A DNA stretch of 64,000 nucleotides from Crocinitomicaceae bacterium (GCA_030727405.1 JANRBR010000018.1:1-64000), one strand, 5' to 3'. Shown: positions 27,307 through 35,856, counted from the first letter of the stretch. The notes: generated from the letters alone by a model not told the origin. Translations and numbers: made by a program.

Positions 27307-27960
27307 TTATTTTTTCACTGTACGTTCCAACATTGGAACAAATTTAAATGTACCAAATTCCTCCTTGGTAAAGGCGGTTTCTGCCTGCTTAGTAATCTTG
27401 AGCATTTTTTGCTCTACTCCCTCTCCTACGGGAATGACCATGACGCCATTTACTTTGAGTTGCTTGAGTAATTCTTGGGGAATTTCTGGTGCACCACAGG
27501 TCACGAGAATTTTATCATAAGGCGCATTTAAGGCATTTCCTTTGTAACCATCTCCAAAAAAGAGTTTTGGATTGTAGTTAAGGTGGTGGATGACGTGTTT
27601 GGAAGACAATAATTCGCTTTGACGTTCAATGGAATACACTTTTGCTCCCAACTCACATAAAATGGACGTTTGAAATCCTGAACCTGTACCGATTTCCAAA
27701 ATTTTATCTCCTTTTTTCACCTCCAATAATTCTGTTTGGAAAGCTACAGTAAATGGATGAGAAATCGTTTGTCCTGCCCCGATTTGGAAGGCCATGTTTG
27801 TATAAGCTTGGTCTTCAAAGGCGGTATCTAGAAAGAAATGCCTGGGAACAACATCAAATGCTTCAAGGATGCGTTGATCCTTGATTCCCATATCCGCTAA
27901 TTTCTCGATGAGTAATTTTCGTTTGCCCTTGTGTTTAAATGTATCCTTTAAATGTTGCAT
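27307..27960 (-). CDS. pcm: Protein-L-isoaspartate O-methyltransferase
   Basis: A 217-residue repair methyltransferase that methylates isoaspartyl residues in aged proteins. VVPRHFF leads to the SAM motif (ILEIGTGSGFQTSILCEL, ~82), with the family's GAGQTISHPF block and the VTCGAPEIPQELL stretch. I chose the ATG at 27960 (MQHLKDTFKHKGKRKLL); the longer TTG start would overlap the upstream xth stop. It lies between xth and the NtrC-like gene, with gaps of 8 and 3 nt, so the three are an operon. Confidence 0.95.
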   Translation of the reverse strand: MQHLKDTFKHKGKRKLLIEKLADMGIKDQRILEAFDVVPRHFFLDTAFEDQAYTNMAFQIGAGQTISHPFTVAFQTELLEVKKGDKILEIGTGSGFQTSILCELGAKVYSIERQSELLSSKHVIHHLNYNPKLFFGDGYKGNALNAPYDKILVTCGAPEIPQELLKQLKVNGVMVIPVGEGVEQKMLKITKQAETAFTKEEFGTFKFVPMLERTVKK

Positions 27961-27968
27961 TCGCTGAA

Positions 27969-28727
27969 TTATAATTGAATTCCAACTGGACAATGGTCAG
28001 AACCGAAAACATCGTTTAAAATGAAGGACTCTTTCACTTGAGGTAAGAACGACTGACTTACTAAAAAATAATCAATGCGCCAGCCCACGTTTTTCTCACG
28101 TGCTCCAGCTCGGTAGCTCCACCAAGAATATTTTACTTGTTCAGGATTCATGGTTCGGAAGGTGTCGACCAAACCACTTTCAACGAAATGATTCATTCCG
28201 TTAATTTCTTCTTGCATGTAACCCGCAGCTTTGTTGTAATTCTCCTTTGGTCGAGCGAGGTCGATTGGCTGATGGGCCACATTAAAATCACCACAAACAA
28301 TGACAGGTTTTTTACTTTCCAAGTTTTTCAAGTAGGATAAAAAATCTGCATCCCAGGTTTGACGGTATCCCAAACGCAAAAGCTCGCTACCGGAATTCGG
28401 CACGTAAACAGAAATGACAAAATACGAAGGAAACTCCGCACAGACAACCCTACCTTCCGTATCGTGCTCTGCAACACCAATTCCATATGTGACATTTAGC
28501 GGTTGGCTTTTTGACAAAATTGCTGTACCTGAATAACCCTTTCGTTCTGCAGAATTCGCAAAAACGTGGTATCCTTCCAGCGCTACACAAGCATCTTGAA
28601 CTTGTTCAGGGGTGGCTTTGGTCTCTTGCAAGCAAATGACGTCTGCATTGACACGTTGCATGTCTGGAATAAAGGTCTTGCCTACAACGGCACGAATTCC
28701 ATTTACATTAAAGGAAATAATTTTCAT
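27969..28727 (-). CDS. xth: Exodeoxyribonuclease III / AP endonuclease
   Basis: A 252-residue ExoIII-family nuclease for base-excision repair. It has the opening MKIISFNVNGIRA, the catalytic glutamate in ICLQETKA, GDFNVAH (~150) and the C-terminal WRIDYFLVS and FGSDHCPVG with the active-site Asp and His. It heads the xth-pcm-NtrC-like operon, and a promoter element with an exact consensus lies 42 nt before the ATG. Confidence 0.95.
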   Translation of the reverse strand: MKIISFNVNGIRAVVGKTFIPDMQRVNADVICLQETKATPEQVQDACVALEGYHVFANSAERKGYSGTAILSKSQPLNVTYGIGVAEHDTEGRVVCAEFPSYFVISVYVPNSGSELLRLGYRQTWDADFLSYLKNLESKKPVIVCGDFNVAHQPIDLARPKENYNKAAGYMQEEINGMNHFVESGLVDTFRTMNPEQVKYSWWSYRAGAREKNVGWRIDYFLVSQSFLPQVKESFILNDVFGSDHCPVGIQL

Positions 28728-28769
28728 GTGGATTCTGGTTAATTTTTAAGCCATCGCTGAGCGAAGGTT

Positions 28770-28777
28770 CAAATTTA
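28770..28777 (-). promoter_or_regulatory. Candidate -7 element for the xth operon
   Basis: TAAATTTG on the minus strand, exact match, 42 nt upstream of xth, squeezed between xth and the stop of the porin pseudogene. It suggests xth starts a new transcription unit. Confidence 0.45.
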
Positions 28778-28778
28778 A

Positions 28779-29774
28779 TCAGAATTTAAGCTGAAAAAAC
28801 AGAAATTGATACGGTTCGAACGCTTTTTTTTCAGAATGAAAACAACGGAATTCGGTTCCAATGTTCATGTAGTCATTCAAAGAATAAGAAAGACCGACAC
28901 TTTCCGAAGCAAGTTTAGGGGACGAAACTTGAACATTCGTGGGGTCAATGAAATACTCCATCCGACCGTACAGCTTCATTCGATTGGACACATAGTAGGC
29001 TGATTGAGCATTTATTTGACCCCAATTTCTAGAAAAATTAATCCCTTGACTTCCGACAAATAAACAACTTTGAAACAACCATTTACCCTGACTGAACTGC
29101 ATGTTCCATTCACTAAGCATACGTGTTTGAGGCTCCTTAGCCTGCATGTTTGTTTCTCGTCCAACATAAGTTGACCAATTAAATTTCCATCGATCTCGTT
29201 TAAACTCAAGCAAGGAACCAAACGATGGTGAGAAATGAGCAAAATCCATCTTTTGCCAACCATTCATCGCAAAAAGGGATAGGCTCCAAGAAGCATTGAT
29301 CGTTCTGTTGTATTTCAAGCCACTGATGTAATATGGAACATACTCTGGAGCCAAACTTCTAGAATAAGAAATATGGTCACTACTTTTAGGCGTTTCATGT
29401 GTGTAAGGCGAACTAAACACGCCCATTGCGATAGAGGAGCGTTGCCATTTTCGTTGAATATAGGCCTCATATATCCAACGTTTGAACCATTTCTCATTGG
29501 AATAATTTTGATTCATGTAAGATCCCATTGCAGGAGAAAGTGCATACTTCCACTTGGTGTTTTCCCAGGTGAGTTAAAACAAATTGAGATTTATTTGAAA
29601 GGAATTCATATTGGACGAAGACACTAAATAGGGAACTTTTCCTAAATCATTTTTTTTACCAAGAACAGAATACCCATCAATGAGTCCATGCAATTGAAAA
29701 CGCAAGGTGTCGCGCGTTGCTGAGTAAACTAAAAAAGAGCTGGCGCAAAGGGTTGCCAATAATAAATGCCTCAT
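28779..29774 (-). pseudogene. Outer-membrane beta-barrel (porin-like) gene with an in-frame stop
   Basis: One reading frame of 332 codons runs from an ATG at 29774 to a TAA at 28779, but a TAA at 29574-29576 interrupts it after residue 66. The first part holds a signal peptide (MRHLLLATLCASSFLVYS) and the first strands (SFQINLNLF). The same frame continues at once with LTWENTKWKYALSPAMG and reads as a normal Bacteroidota beta-barrel: GVFSSPYT, YYISGLKY, AMNGWQ and a terminal FFQLKF. The stop lies within what looks like a strand; a Gln, Lys, Glu or Tyr codon would be one substitution away. It starts 1 nt after the GIN-domain gene. It may be a real nonsense mutation, a strain variant or a sequence error; the second half could also be translated alone from the ATG at 29528. 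Confidence 0.75.
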
Positions 29775-29775
29775 T

Positions 29776-30519
29776 TTATTTCTGAATTAAATCGCCTGAA
29801 CCATAACGAATTTTATGAATCGCTATAGGAATTCCGTAATACCAAATATCACCAGAACTTGACAGTTCGGCTTTCAATTTTAGTTGATTTGCCCTTAAAT
29901 AGGAAATGCCATTTGACGCGTACATGACGGAGATGGAATCACTAACCAACATTTGACGTGCGTCGAACGTGCCGTACCCATCCATGTCCAAACGCAGAAA
30001 ATCACATGACCCACCGATCGAAATATTGGAGAATCCGTGTGGATTGACCACATTAATGGAATTCGCCACAACCTGCAACTTGAGGTCACCAGCTCCATCA
30101 TTCATCAGGACATCCAAATGATTGGTTTGAATCGTATCCGTATTTGTTAAAAGTTCGGATCCCCAATAAATGAGTTTGGAAAGTTGTGTAAAATGTATTT
30201 TCACCAAGACATCGCCTGTTTTATAGCGCAGAAAAGGACATTTATTTCGGTTCCAAATTTCCAATTTCCCATCGACAACCGTCCAATCAATAAAATTTAC
30301 AAGATTCTTTCCAGCAACAATTTCCAGGTAGGAACTCGTATCTTGGACCAATTCAATTTTCAGTCGTTGGTGGATTTCCATTTGTTGAAAATCTGGAACG
30401 GCAATAATTTTACTGATCTCTTCGCCTGTCCCTTTCGAACAGGACCTATTCTCCGGTTTCTTGCACGAAGTAAAAACGATTAAAAGAAAAAGGAACGAAG
30501 TAATTTTTTGGAAGGTCAT
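29776..30519 (-). CDS. GIN-domain (DUF2807) lipoprotein
   Basis: A 247-residue envelope protein. The lipobox at VFTSC (~20) anchors the mature protein. The rest is a right-handed beta-helical GIN domain: FQQMEIHQRLKIELVQDTSSYLEIVAGKNLVNFI, then WGSELLTNTDT, LDVLMNDGAGDLKLQV, SNGISYLRA and a final GSGDLIQK. GIN domains are thought to form adhesin-like head structures; function unproven. Its start overlaps the stop of the PagL-like gene as ATGA. Confidence 0.85.
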   Translation of the reverse strand: MTFQKITSFLFLLIVFTSCKKPENRSCSKGTGEEISKIIAVPDFQQMEIHQRLKIELVQDTSSYLEIVAGKNLVNFIDWTVVDGKLEIWNRNKCPFLRYKTGDVLVKIHFTQLSKLIYWGSELLTNTDTIQTNHLDVLMNDGAGDLKLQVVANSINVVNPHGFSNISIGGSCDFLRLDMDGYGTFDARQMLVSDSISVMYASNGISYLRANQLKLKAELSSSGDIWYYGIPIAIHKIRYGSGDLIQK

Positions 30520-31619
30520 TTTTCACGGTTTTTAACATGATAGGAAAGACCAAACTCCAAGTAATCCGCTTTCGCATAATGTGTTTTAAGTCCAAAAAAT
30601 GCACTCATGCGGTGACTTAAGTAATACCGACAACCTAAACGAATGTAAAGCGGTCCTTCCGCTCGGTAACGATCACGCACATACACACCTACTCCGTAGA
30701 CGAAATTAAAGCGATCAAGAGGAAGAAGGTAGGAAGCGGAAATGCCCACTTGAAGGATATCCAATTGGGATTTTTCAACCATCGGTTCATAATTGAACAA
30801 GGCTTGTTTCGAAATGACGTCTAGGTTTACTTCAATACCAGATTTCGCATTAAAATAATTTCGAAGGGATAAGGATCCTGCATAAACCGGGTATTTTTTG
30901 CCACCGATCGGCATCGTTTCCTTGAAGGTTAACATTCCATTCACACTCCATTGCCACTGTTGATAAGTCAAAAAGTTAGATCCGATCAAGGTTCGGTTGT
31001 GCTTTGTTCTGTCTTGAACATGCATTTTATCTTGTAAGTAATGCTTATATCCAACCGAAACATAGGGTAAATTAATTCCTAAATTCGGGACCTTCAATGC
31101 ACCGTTACTAAAATGGGTCATGTCGATTGACAAGGAAAACGCTTCGTTTTTTACTTGGTACGTTTGCTTCAATGCAAAACACATCATGGCATTGAAATGG
31201 GAACCGATCGCCACATTTTTCGGATTGGAAATTGGATCATAAGGACGATTGGTATAGCCGAATCCGGTGCCAAACTTAAAATCCATGCGATACCTCTTTT
31301 TGCTTACAATGAGCATCTCCGCAAAACCATAAAGTCCAGCAAAACGACCTAGGACCTCATTATTACCAACAGAACCAATAAATAAGGTTGCACCAACTTC
31401 AGGTTTTCGGTAGGACAACTGCCAGATTTTTGAGCCATTTAATTGCTTGAAATAAGAGAGTTCGGTTGCCACAGCCACGTTTTGAGCCAAATGCGCCATT
31501 CCTGCATGATGCGCAGCAAGAAATCCAACCTTTTCCCGCACTTCGAACCCGCTCGACTGAGCCGTTAAAATTGGAGTGATCATTAGACAAATGCAAAAAA
31601 AGAGGCCGCTTTTTTTCAT
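30516..31619 (-). CDS. PagL-like acyloxyacyl hydrolase / lipid A deacylase family protein
   Basis: A 367-residue outer-membrane protein with a signal peptide (ICLMITPILTAQ). The beta-barrel core has the family's catalytic neighbourhood DMTHFSNGALKVPNLGINL (~167-185), where His and Ser of H-x-S match the PagL active site. PagL enzymes remove the 3-O acyl chain of lipid A; the Bacteroidota relatives are larger and their activity is untested. It begins a three-gene operon with the GIN-domain lipoprotein and the interrupted porin. An exact promoter element lies 4 nt before the ATG. Confidence 0.85.
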   Translation of the reverse strand: MKKSGLFFCICLMITPILTAQSSGFEVREKVGFLAAHHAGMAHLAQNVAVATELSYFKQLNGSKIWQLSYRKPEVGATLFIGSVGNNEVLGRFAGLYGFAEMLIVSKKRYRMDFKFGTGFGYTNRPYDPISNPKNVAIGSHFNAMMCFALKQTYQVKNEAFSLSIDMTHFSNGALKVPNLGINLPYVSVGYKHYLQDKMHVQDRTKHNRTLIGSNFLTYQQWQWSVNGMLTFKETMPIGGKKYPVYAGSLSLRNYFNAKSGIEVNLDVISKQALFNYEPMVEKSQLDILQVGISASYLLPLDRFNFVYGVGVYVRDRYRAEGPLYIRLGCRYYLSHRMSAFFGLKTHYAKADYLEFGLSYHVKNREK

Positions 31620-31623
31620 TATC

Positions 31624-31631
31624 CAAAATTA
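31624..31631 (-). promoter_or_regulatory. Candidate -7 element, leaderless geometry (PagL-like operon)
   Basis: TAATTTTG on the minus strand, then GATA, then ATG: a 4-nt spacing that puts transcription at the start codon. Only 27 nt separate it from the divergent mazG element. Confidence 0.5.
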
Positions 31632-31658
31632 ATGAATTCTATGATGTCAGAATAACTT

Positions 31659-31666
31659 TAACTTTG
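31659..31666 (+). promoter_or_regulatory. Candidate -7 element, leaderless geometry (mazG)
   Basis: TAACTTTG, then TTAT, then ATG at 31671. This is the same 4-nt spacing as at the PagL-like, LuxE-like and SUI1 genes. Confidence 0.5.
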
Positions 31667-31670
31667 TTAT

Positions 31671-32444
31671 ATGGATTCAAGACTTGTTGCGTTTGAGCGC
31701 TTATTAAATATCATGGATGACTTAAGGGAAAAATGTCCTTGGGATCAGAAGCAAACATTCGAAACATTGCGAAATTTAACGATTGAAGAAACCTATGAAC
31801 TGACGGATGCAATCACCAAAAACGACATGCAAGAAATCAAAGGTGAGATTGGAGACTTGTTCTTGCACCTCGTTTTCTATTGTAAATTGGGCGATGAACA
31901 AGGTCAATTTGATGTCACCAGTGTTTTGAATGCTATTTGTGAAAAGTTGATTTACCGTCATCCGCACATTTATGGAGACGTCACCGTTTCTGGAGAAGAG
32001 GAAGTAAAGGCAAATTGGGAAAAATTAAAATTAAAAGAAGGAAAAAAATCGGTACTGGAAGGCGTTCCTTCTTCCCTACCAGCACTCGTTAAAGCAACCC
32101 GCATTCAAGAAAAAGCAAAAGGAATAGGATTCGAATGGGAACACCGTCAAGATGTTTGGAAAAAAGTGGAGGAGGAAATGCAGGAACTTCAAGTCGAGGT
32201 GGAAGCAAACTCAGATCATGTGGAAGAGGAATTTGGTGATGTGTTGTTTTCACTTGTGAATTACGCACGTTACATCGGGATTTCACTGGAAAATGCTTTA
32301 GCACAGACAAATCAGAAATTCATCAAACGCTTTCAATTGATGGAGGATTTAATCAAAGAAAAGGAAATAGACATCCGAAACATGACCTTGAATGAATTGG
32401 ATGTTTTTTGGGATCAAGCGAAACAAAAATTAAAAACACCATGA
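31671..32444 (+). CDS. mazG: Nucleoside triphosphate pyrophosphohydrolase MazG
   Basis: A 257-residue protein with two MazG domains. The first has CPWDQKQTFETL and EETYEL with the metal-binding acidic residues and EIGDLFLHLVFYCKL; the second has EEEMQELQVE and EEFGDVLFSLVNYARY. MazG hydrolyses NTPs and dNTPs to monophosphates and may remove damaged nucleotides or lower ppGpp. The downstream MscS-like gene begins with an ATG overlapping its TGA. Confidence 0.95.
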   Translation: MDSRLVAFERLLNIMDDLREKCPWDQKQTFETLRNLTIEETYELTDAITKNDMQEIKGEIGDLFLHLVFYCKLGDEQGQFDVTSVLNAICEKLIYRHPHIYGDVTVSGEEEVKANWEKLKLKEGKKSVLEGVPSSLPALVKATRIQEKAKGIGFEWEHRQDVWKKVEEEMQELQVEVEANSDHVEEEFGDVLFSLVNYARYIGISLENALAQTNQKFIKRFQLMEDLIKEKEIDIRNMTLNELDVFWDQAKQKLKTP

Positions 32445-32928
32445 ATATTCCAGAATTAAGATTTTAGAGACGATTATCTTATTGGTTTTATCCATCATAA
32501 TTAAATTTGTTGCCAATAAATCTGTGAATCGATTTTTGTCCAAATTTGATTTTGACATCAAGCGAAAACGCATTACGATTCGCATCATCAATCTATTCTT
32601 GTGGATTTTTGTCGGAATCGTTTTAGCCGGAATTTGGAACATAGATGAACGAGGATTCGTTGTCTTTATCACCTCCATCATCACCGTAATGGGCGTTGCC
32701 TTTTTCGCCCAATGGTCGATTTTATCGAACATTACTTCGAGTTTAATCCTATTTTTCAATAACCCATTAAAAATTGGGGAAACGGTTCAGATTTTAGATA
32801 AAGAATATGACAAAGAAGCCGAATTAATAGACATCAGCTTCTTCTTCATGTACATCAAAACAAAGGAAAATCACCTGGTAACCATTCCTACTTCAGTCGT
32901 ATTGGCGAAAACGATTGTGCGCAAATGA
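32441..32928 (+). CDS. MscS-family channel protein, apparently frameshifted near the start
   Basis: Residues from the main frame include TM1 (ILETIILLVLSIIIKF), TM2 (IINLFLWIFVGIVLAGIW), the pore helix region GVAFFAQWSILSNITSSLILFFNNPLKIGETVQI and a short beta-domain, typical of small Bacteroidota MscS proteins. No ATG opens this frame. An ATG at 32441, overlapping the mazG stop, opens MNIPELRF and then stops at TAG. One extra T in the T4 run near 32462-32465 would join the two frames into an intact protein of about 162 residues with a whole TM1. Otherwise translation would start at the TTG at 32482, which cuts into TM1. Mutation or sequence error are both possible. Confidence 0.72.
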
Positions 32929-32963
32929 TCGGAAATACCGAAGAAATAAAAAAAGGCAAAAAA

Positions 32964-34202
32964 CTAAACCGGAAAACACAGAAAATACTTCTCCACTGGT
33001 TGGGCCAAAGCAGAGATGTTCAGGTTATCAGAAGCTTCTGTTAAATCCATGATCTCACCATTTTTCATCAAGAGATGAATGTTCTGTTTATCCTGGTTGT
33101 AAGCTTTGTTTGTTAAAACATCTGAATAAACAAAAAAGTCGACTTCATCCGATTTCAATGCATATGCCTCCTGAACCCGCATTCGTTCTGCCGCAATGCG
33201 CTCCTCACTAAAAGGCGCTTTCGAAATGACGATTTTAAACAATTTTCGATTGACCAAAGATTTAGACAATTGCGATAAAATCGGATCCGAATGGGATTGC
33301 CACACTTTGATGGCCGACCAAATATCGTAATCATCCAATTGAGCAAATTGACTTAGTACCTCCGGACGCGTGCGAAAATCATGTTCACTAATGTCTTGTT
33401 GCATGAAAAAATCCAAAGCGGGACTAGCGAAAATTTGAACACCCTGCTTAACGAGGTACTTTGCTCGACGCAACGCATGGATCAGCATAAACTCAGCTGC
33501 AACCACTGTTTTGTGCAGATACACTTGCCAGTACATTAAACGCCGTGCAACAATGAACTTTTCAATGGAATAGATTCCTTTTTCTTCTAATACCAATTGT
33601 CCATCCCGCACGTTTAACATTTCAATGAGCCGTTCCGAACCAATGATGCCCTCACTCACACCAGAGTAAAAACTGTCGCGGTTTAAATAATCTAGGCGAT
33701 CCATGTCCAGTTGACTGGACACCAATTGATGCAAGAATGGTTTGTGGTATTTATTCTGAAAGATCAATAATGCAGTATCCAACATGCCATTAAACTCCTT
33801 GGATAATTCTTCGATAAAAAACGACGAAATCTCTTCGTGACTCACTCCACAGACAATGTCGTATTCCAAGGCATGACTAAATGGACCATGTCCGATGTCG
33901 TGTAGTAAAATCGCCAAACAAACCCCACGTTCCTCCTCTGCCGTTATTTCATGTCCCTTTCGACGAATGGTTGCCACCGCTTCATTCATGAGGTGCATCG
34001 CGCCCAAAACATGATGAAATCTCGTATGGTTAGCACCGGGATAAACCAAGTGGCTTAATCCAAGTTGCATGATGCGACGTAGTCGTTGCATATGAGGATG
34101 TTCCAAAATATCGAAAATTATTTCGTCCGGAATTGTAATAAAACCATAGACCGGGTCGTTAATGATTTTCTTCTTATTGTTTCGATGTGGATTCGGATGC
34201 AA
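32964..34202 (-). CDS. HD-domain phosphohydrolase (dGTPase-like)
   Basis: A 412-residue HD-superfamily protein. The core is RLRRIMQLGLSHLVYPGANHTRFHHVLGAMHLM followed by AILLHDIGHGPFSHALE, with the metal-binding HD pair, then LDMDRLDYLNRDSFYSG. It resembles predicted dNTPases and nucleotide phosphohydrolases; substrate unknown. No in-frame ATG exists near the start. I chose the TTG at 34202, giving LHPNPHRNNKKKIINDPVYGF: an AAAGG lies 7 nt before it and an exact promoter element ends 24 nt before. Longer frames would overlap porX. Confidence 0.87.
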   Translation of the reverse strand: MHPNPHRNNKKKIINDPVYGFITIPDEIIFDILEHPHMQRLRRIMQLGLSHLVYPGANHTRFHHVLGAMHLMNEAVATIRRKGHEITAEEERGVCLAILLHDIGHGPFSHALEYDIVCGVSHEEISSFFIEELSKEFNGMLDTALLIFQNKYHKPFLHQLVSSQLDMDRLDYLNRDSFYSGVSEGIIGSERLIEMLNVRDGQLVLEEKGIYSIEKFIVARRLMYWQVYLHKTVVAAEFMLIHALRRAKYLVKQGVQIFASPALDFFMQQDISEHDFRTRPEVLSQFAQLDDYDIWSAIKVWQSHSDPILSQLSKSLVNRKLFKIVISKAPFSEERIAAERMRVQEAYALKSDEVDFFVYSDVLTNKAYNQDKQNIHLLMKNGEIMDLTEASDNLNISALAQPVEKYFLCFPV

Positions 34203-34226
34203 TTGAGTACCTTTATTAAATTCATT

Positions 34227-34234
34227 CAAAACTA
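34227..34234 (-). promoter_or_regulatory. Candidate -7 element for the HD phosphohydrolase gene
   Basis: TAGTTTTG on the minus strand, exact match. Its position argues for a start downstream of it, the TTG at 34202. Confidence 0.4.
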
Positions 34235-34249
34235 TTAAAAATAAGGCAA

Positions 34250-35794
34250 ATGCAAGGTAAAATTCTTTGGGCAGACGACGAAATCGAATTATTGAAACCA
34301 CATATTTTGTTTTTGGAGGCAAAAGGTTACACCGTGGACTCAGTCACCAATGGTCGCGATGCGATTGAAAAAGCCTTTGAGAAAAATTACGACATTATTT
34401 TCTTGGATGAAAACATGCCTGGTTTGACAGGACTAGAAACCTTGTTTCAGATCAAGGAACAAAAACCCTTGGTTCCGATTGTTATGATCACCAAAAGTGA
34501 AGAAGAACACATCATGGAGGAAGCCATTGGAAGTAAAATTGCGGACTACCTCATCAAACCAGTTAATCCGAATCAAATATTGTTGAGCATCAAGAAAAAC
34601 CTCGATCATTCCAAGCTCGTAAGTCAAAAAACCAATTCGAATTACCAACAAGAATTCCGTCAATTAGGCATGCAATTGATGGGAAGAATGGATGCAGATG
34701 AATGGAAAGAATTTTATGCAAAACTTGTTTATTGGGAATTAGAATTAGACCGCATTGAAGATTCTGGCATGCGCGAGATTTTTGACATGCAGAAAAAAGA
34801 GGCCAATAAATTATTCTGCGACTTCATCGAAGACCATTACCTTGATTGGGTAAACGGTACAGAGGATAGCCCTCAAATGATTCATACACTTGTTAAAGAT
34901 AAAATTGCACCTTTCATCGGCAAAGAAAAAACCGCGGTTCTGGTCATTGATAATTTAAGGTACGACCAATGGAAAATGATTGAACCCATTCTTTCACGGT
35001 ATTTTTCAAAGGAAGAGGAAGACATCGTATTCTCCATTTTACCGACGGCCACTCATTACGCGAGAAATGCCTTTTTTGCTGGACTTTTACCTTCTGAAAT
35101 AGAAAAAAGATTCCCGACTCTTTGGAAAAACGAAGAAGATGAGGGTGGAAAAAACATGCATGAAAAAGAGTTTTTGGACGCCCAATTAAAACGACTCGGT
35201 AAAAACGTTAAATGGAGTTACAATAAAATTACCAATGTCGAAGCTGGAAAAAAATTGGGGGATTCCTTTCACACCTGGAAAGACAACGATGTTAATTTCA
35301 TTGTCTACAATTTTGTCGACATGTTATCCCATGCCCGAACCGAAATGGAAGTGATTCGAGAGTTAGCAGACAACGAATCCGCTTATCGCTCCATCACCGT
35401 TTCTTGGCTCGAGCACTCTCCGCTATTGGAAATCATCAAAAAAATCGCTGAAGCTGGAATTCGCTTGATTGTAACGACTGATCACGGGACCATTAAAGTC
35501 AATAAACCAGTTCGCATCGTGGGAGAAAGAAACACGAATAGCAATTTACGTTACAAGGCTGGTAGAGGACTTAGCTATGAAGCAAAAGAAGTTTTTGTGG
35601 TCAAAAATCCGGGTGATGCCTTTCTTCCGAAATTAAAACTTTCAGCTGAATTTGTGTTTGCACGAGAACAAGATTTCTTTGTTTACCCAAACAACTACAA
35701 TCATTTTGTGAATTACTATGGCAACACCTTTCAACACGGTGGCATCTCGCTTGAAGAGGTACTCATTCCATACATTTCATTAAAGGCAAAATAA
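34250..35794 (+). CDS. porX: PorX: response regulator fused to PglZ/alkaline-phosphatase-like domain
   Basis: A 514-residue two-domain protein. The receiver domain starts KILWADDEIELLKPH and carries the phosphoacceptor Asp53 (FLDENMPGLTG) and the Lys of YLIKPVNP. A linker (~125-205) leads to a PglZ/APS-type domain: VLVIDNLRYDQWKMI, PTATHYARNAFFAG, NFVDMLSHAR and VTTDHGT with metal ligands. This is the architecture of PorX, which with kinase PorY controls T9SS genes in Porphyromonas gingivalis and has phosphodiesterase activity. No PorY is in the window. It is divergent from the HD phosphohydrolase. Confidence 0.93.
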   Translation: MQGKILWADDEIELLKPHILFLEAKGYTVDSVTNGRDAIEKAFEKNYDIIFLDENMPGLTGLETLFQIKEQKPLVPIVMITKSEEEHIMEEAIGSKIADYLIKPVNPNQILLSIKKNLDHSKLVSQKTNSNYQQEFRQLGMQLMGRMDADEWKEFYAKLVYWELELDRIEDSGMREIFDMQKKEANKLFCDFIEDHYLDWVNGTEDSPQMIHTLVKDKIAPFIGKEKTAVLVIDNLRYDQWKMIEPILSRYFSKEEEDIVFSILPTATHYARNAFFAGLLPSEIEKRFPTLWKNEEDEGGKNMHEKEFLDAQLKRLGKNVKWSYNKITNVEAGKKLGDSFHTWKDNDVNFIVYNFVDMLSHARTEMEVIRELADNESAYRSITVSWLEHSPLLEIIKKIAEAGIRLIVTTDHGTIKVNKPVRIVGERNTNSNLRYKAGRGLSYEAKEVFVVKNPGDAFLPKLKLSAEFVFAREQDFFVYPNNYNHFVNYYGNTFQHGGISLEEVLIPYISLKAK

Positions 35795-35841
35795 TCTGAT
35801 AATTATTGCTTCTTTAGAACAATTCAAAATAAGGGAATTCG

Positions 35842-35849
35842 TACCTTTG
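35842..35849 (+). promoter_or_regulatory. Candidate -7 element for the suf genes
   Basis: TACCTTTG is an exact match, 7 nt before the sufS ATG, so the leader would be very short. Confidence 0.5.
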
Positions 35850-35856
35850 TACGAAT

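Noticed and set aside
28779-29528. The second half of the porin as an independent gene from the ATG at 29528
   Set aside because: It would lack a signal peptide and begin inside a barrel strand, and the frame upstream is continuous with the first half.
32441-32484. Programmed ribosomal frameshift in the MscS-like gene
   Set aside because: The needed -1 slip would pair poorly (TTT on ATT); the good slip is +1 and leads to the wrong frame. No hairpin was noticed just downstream.
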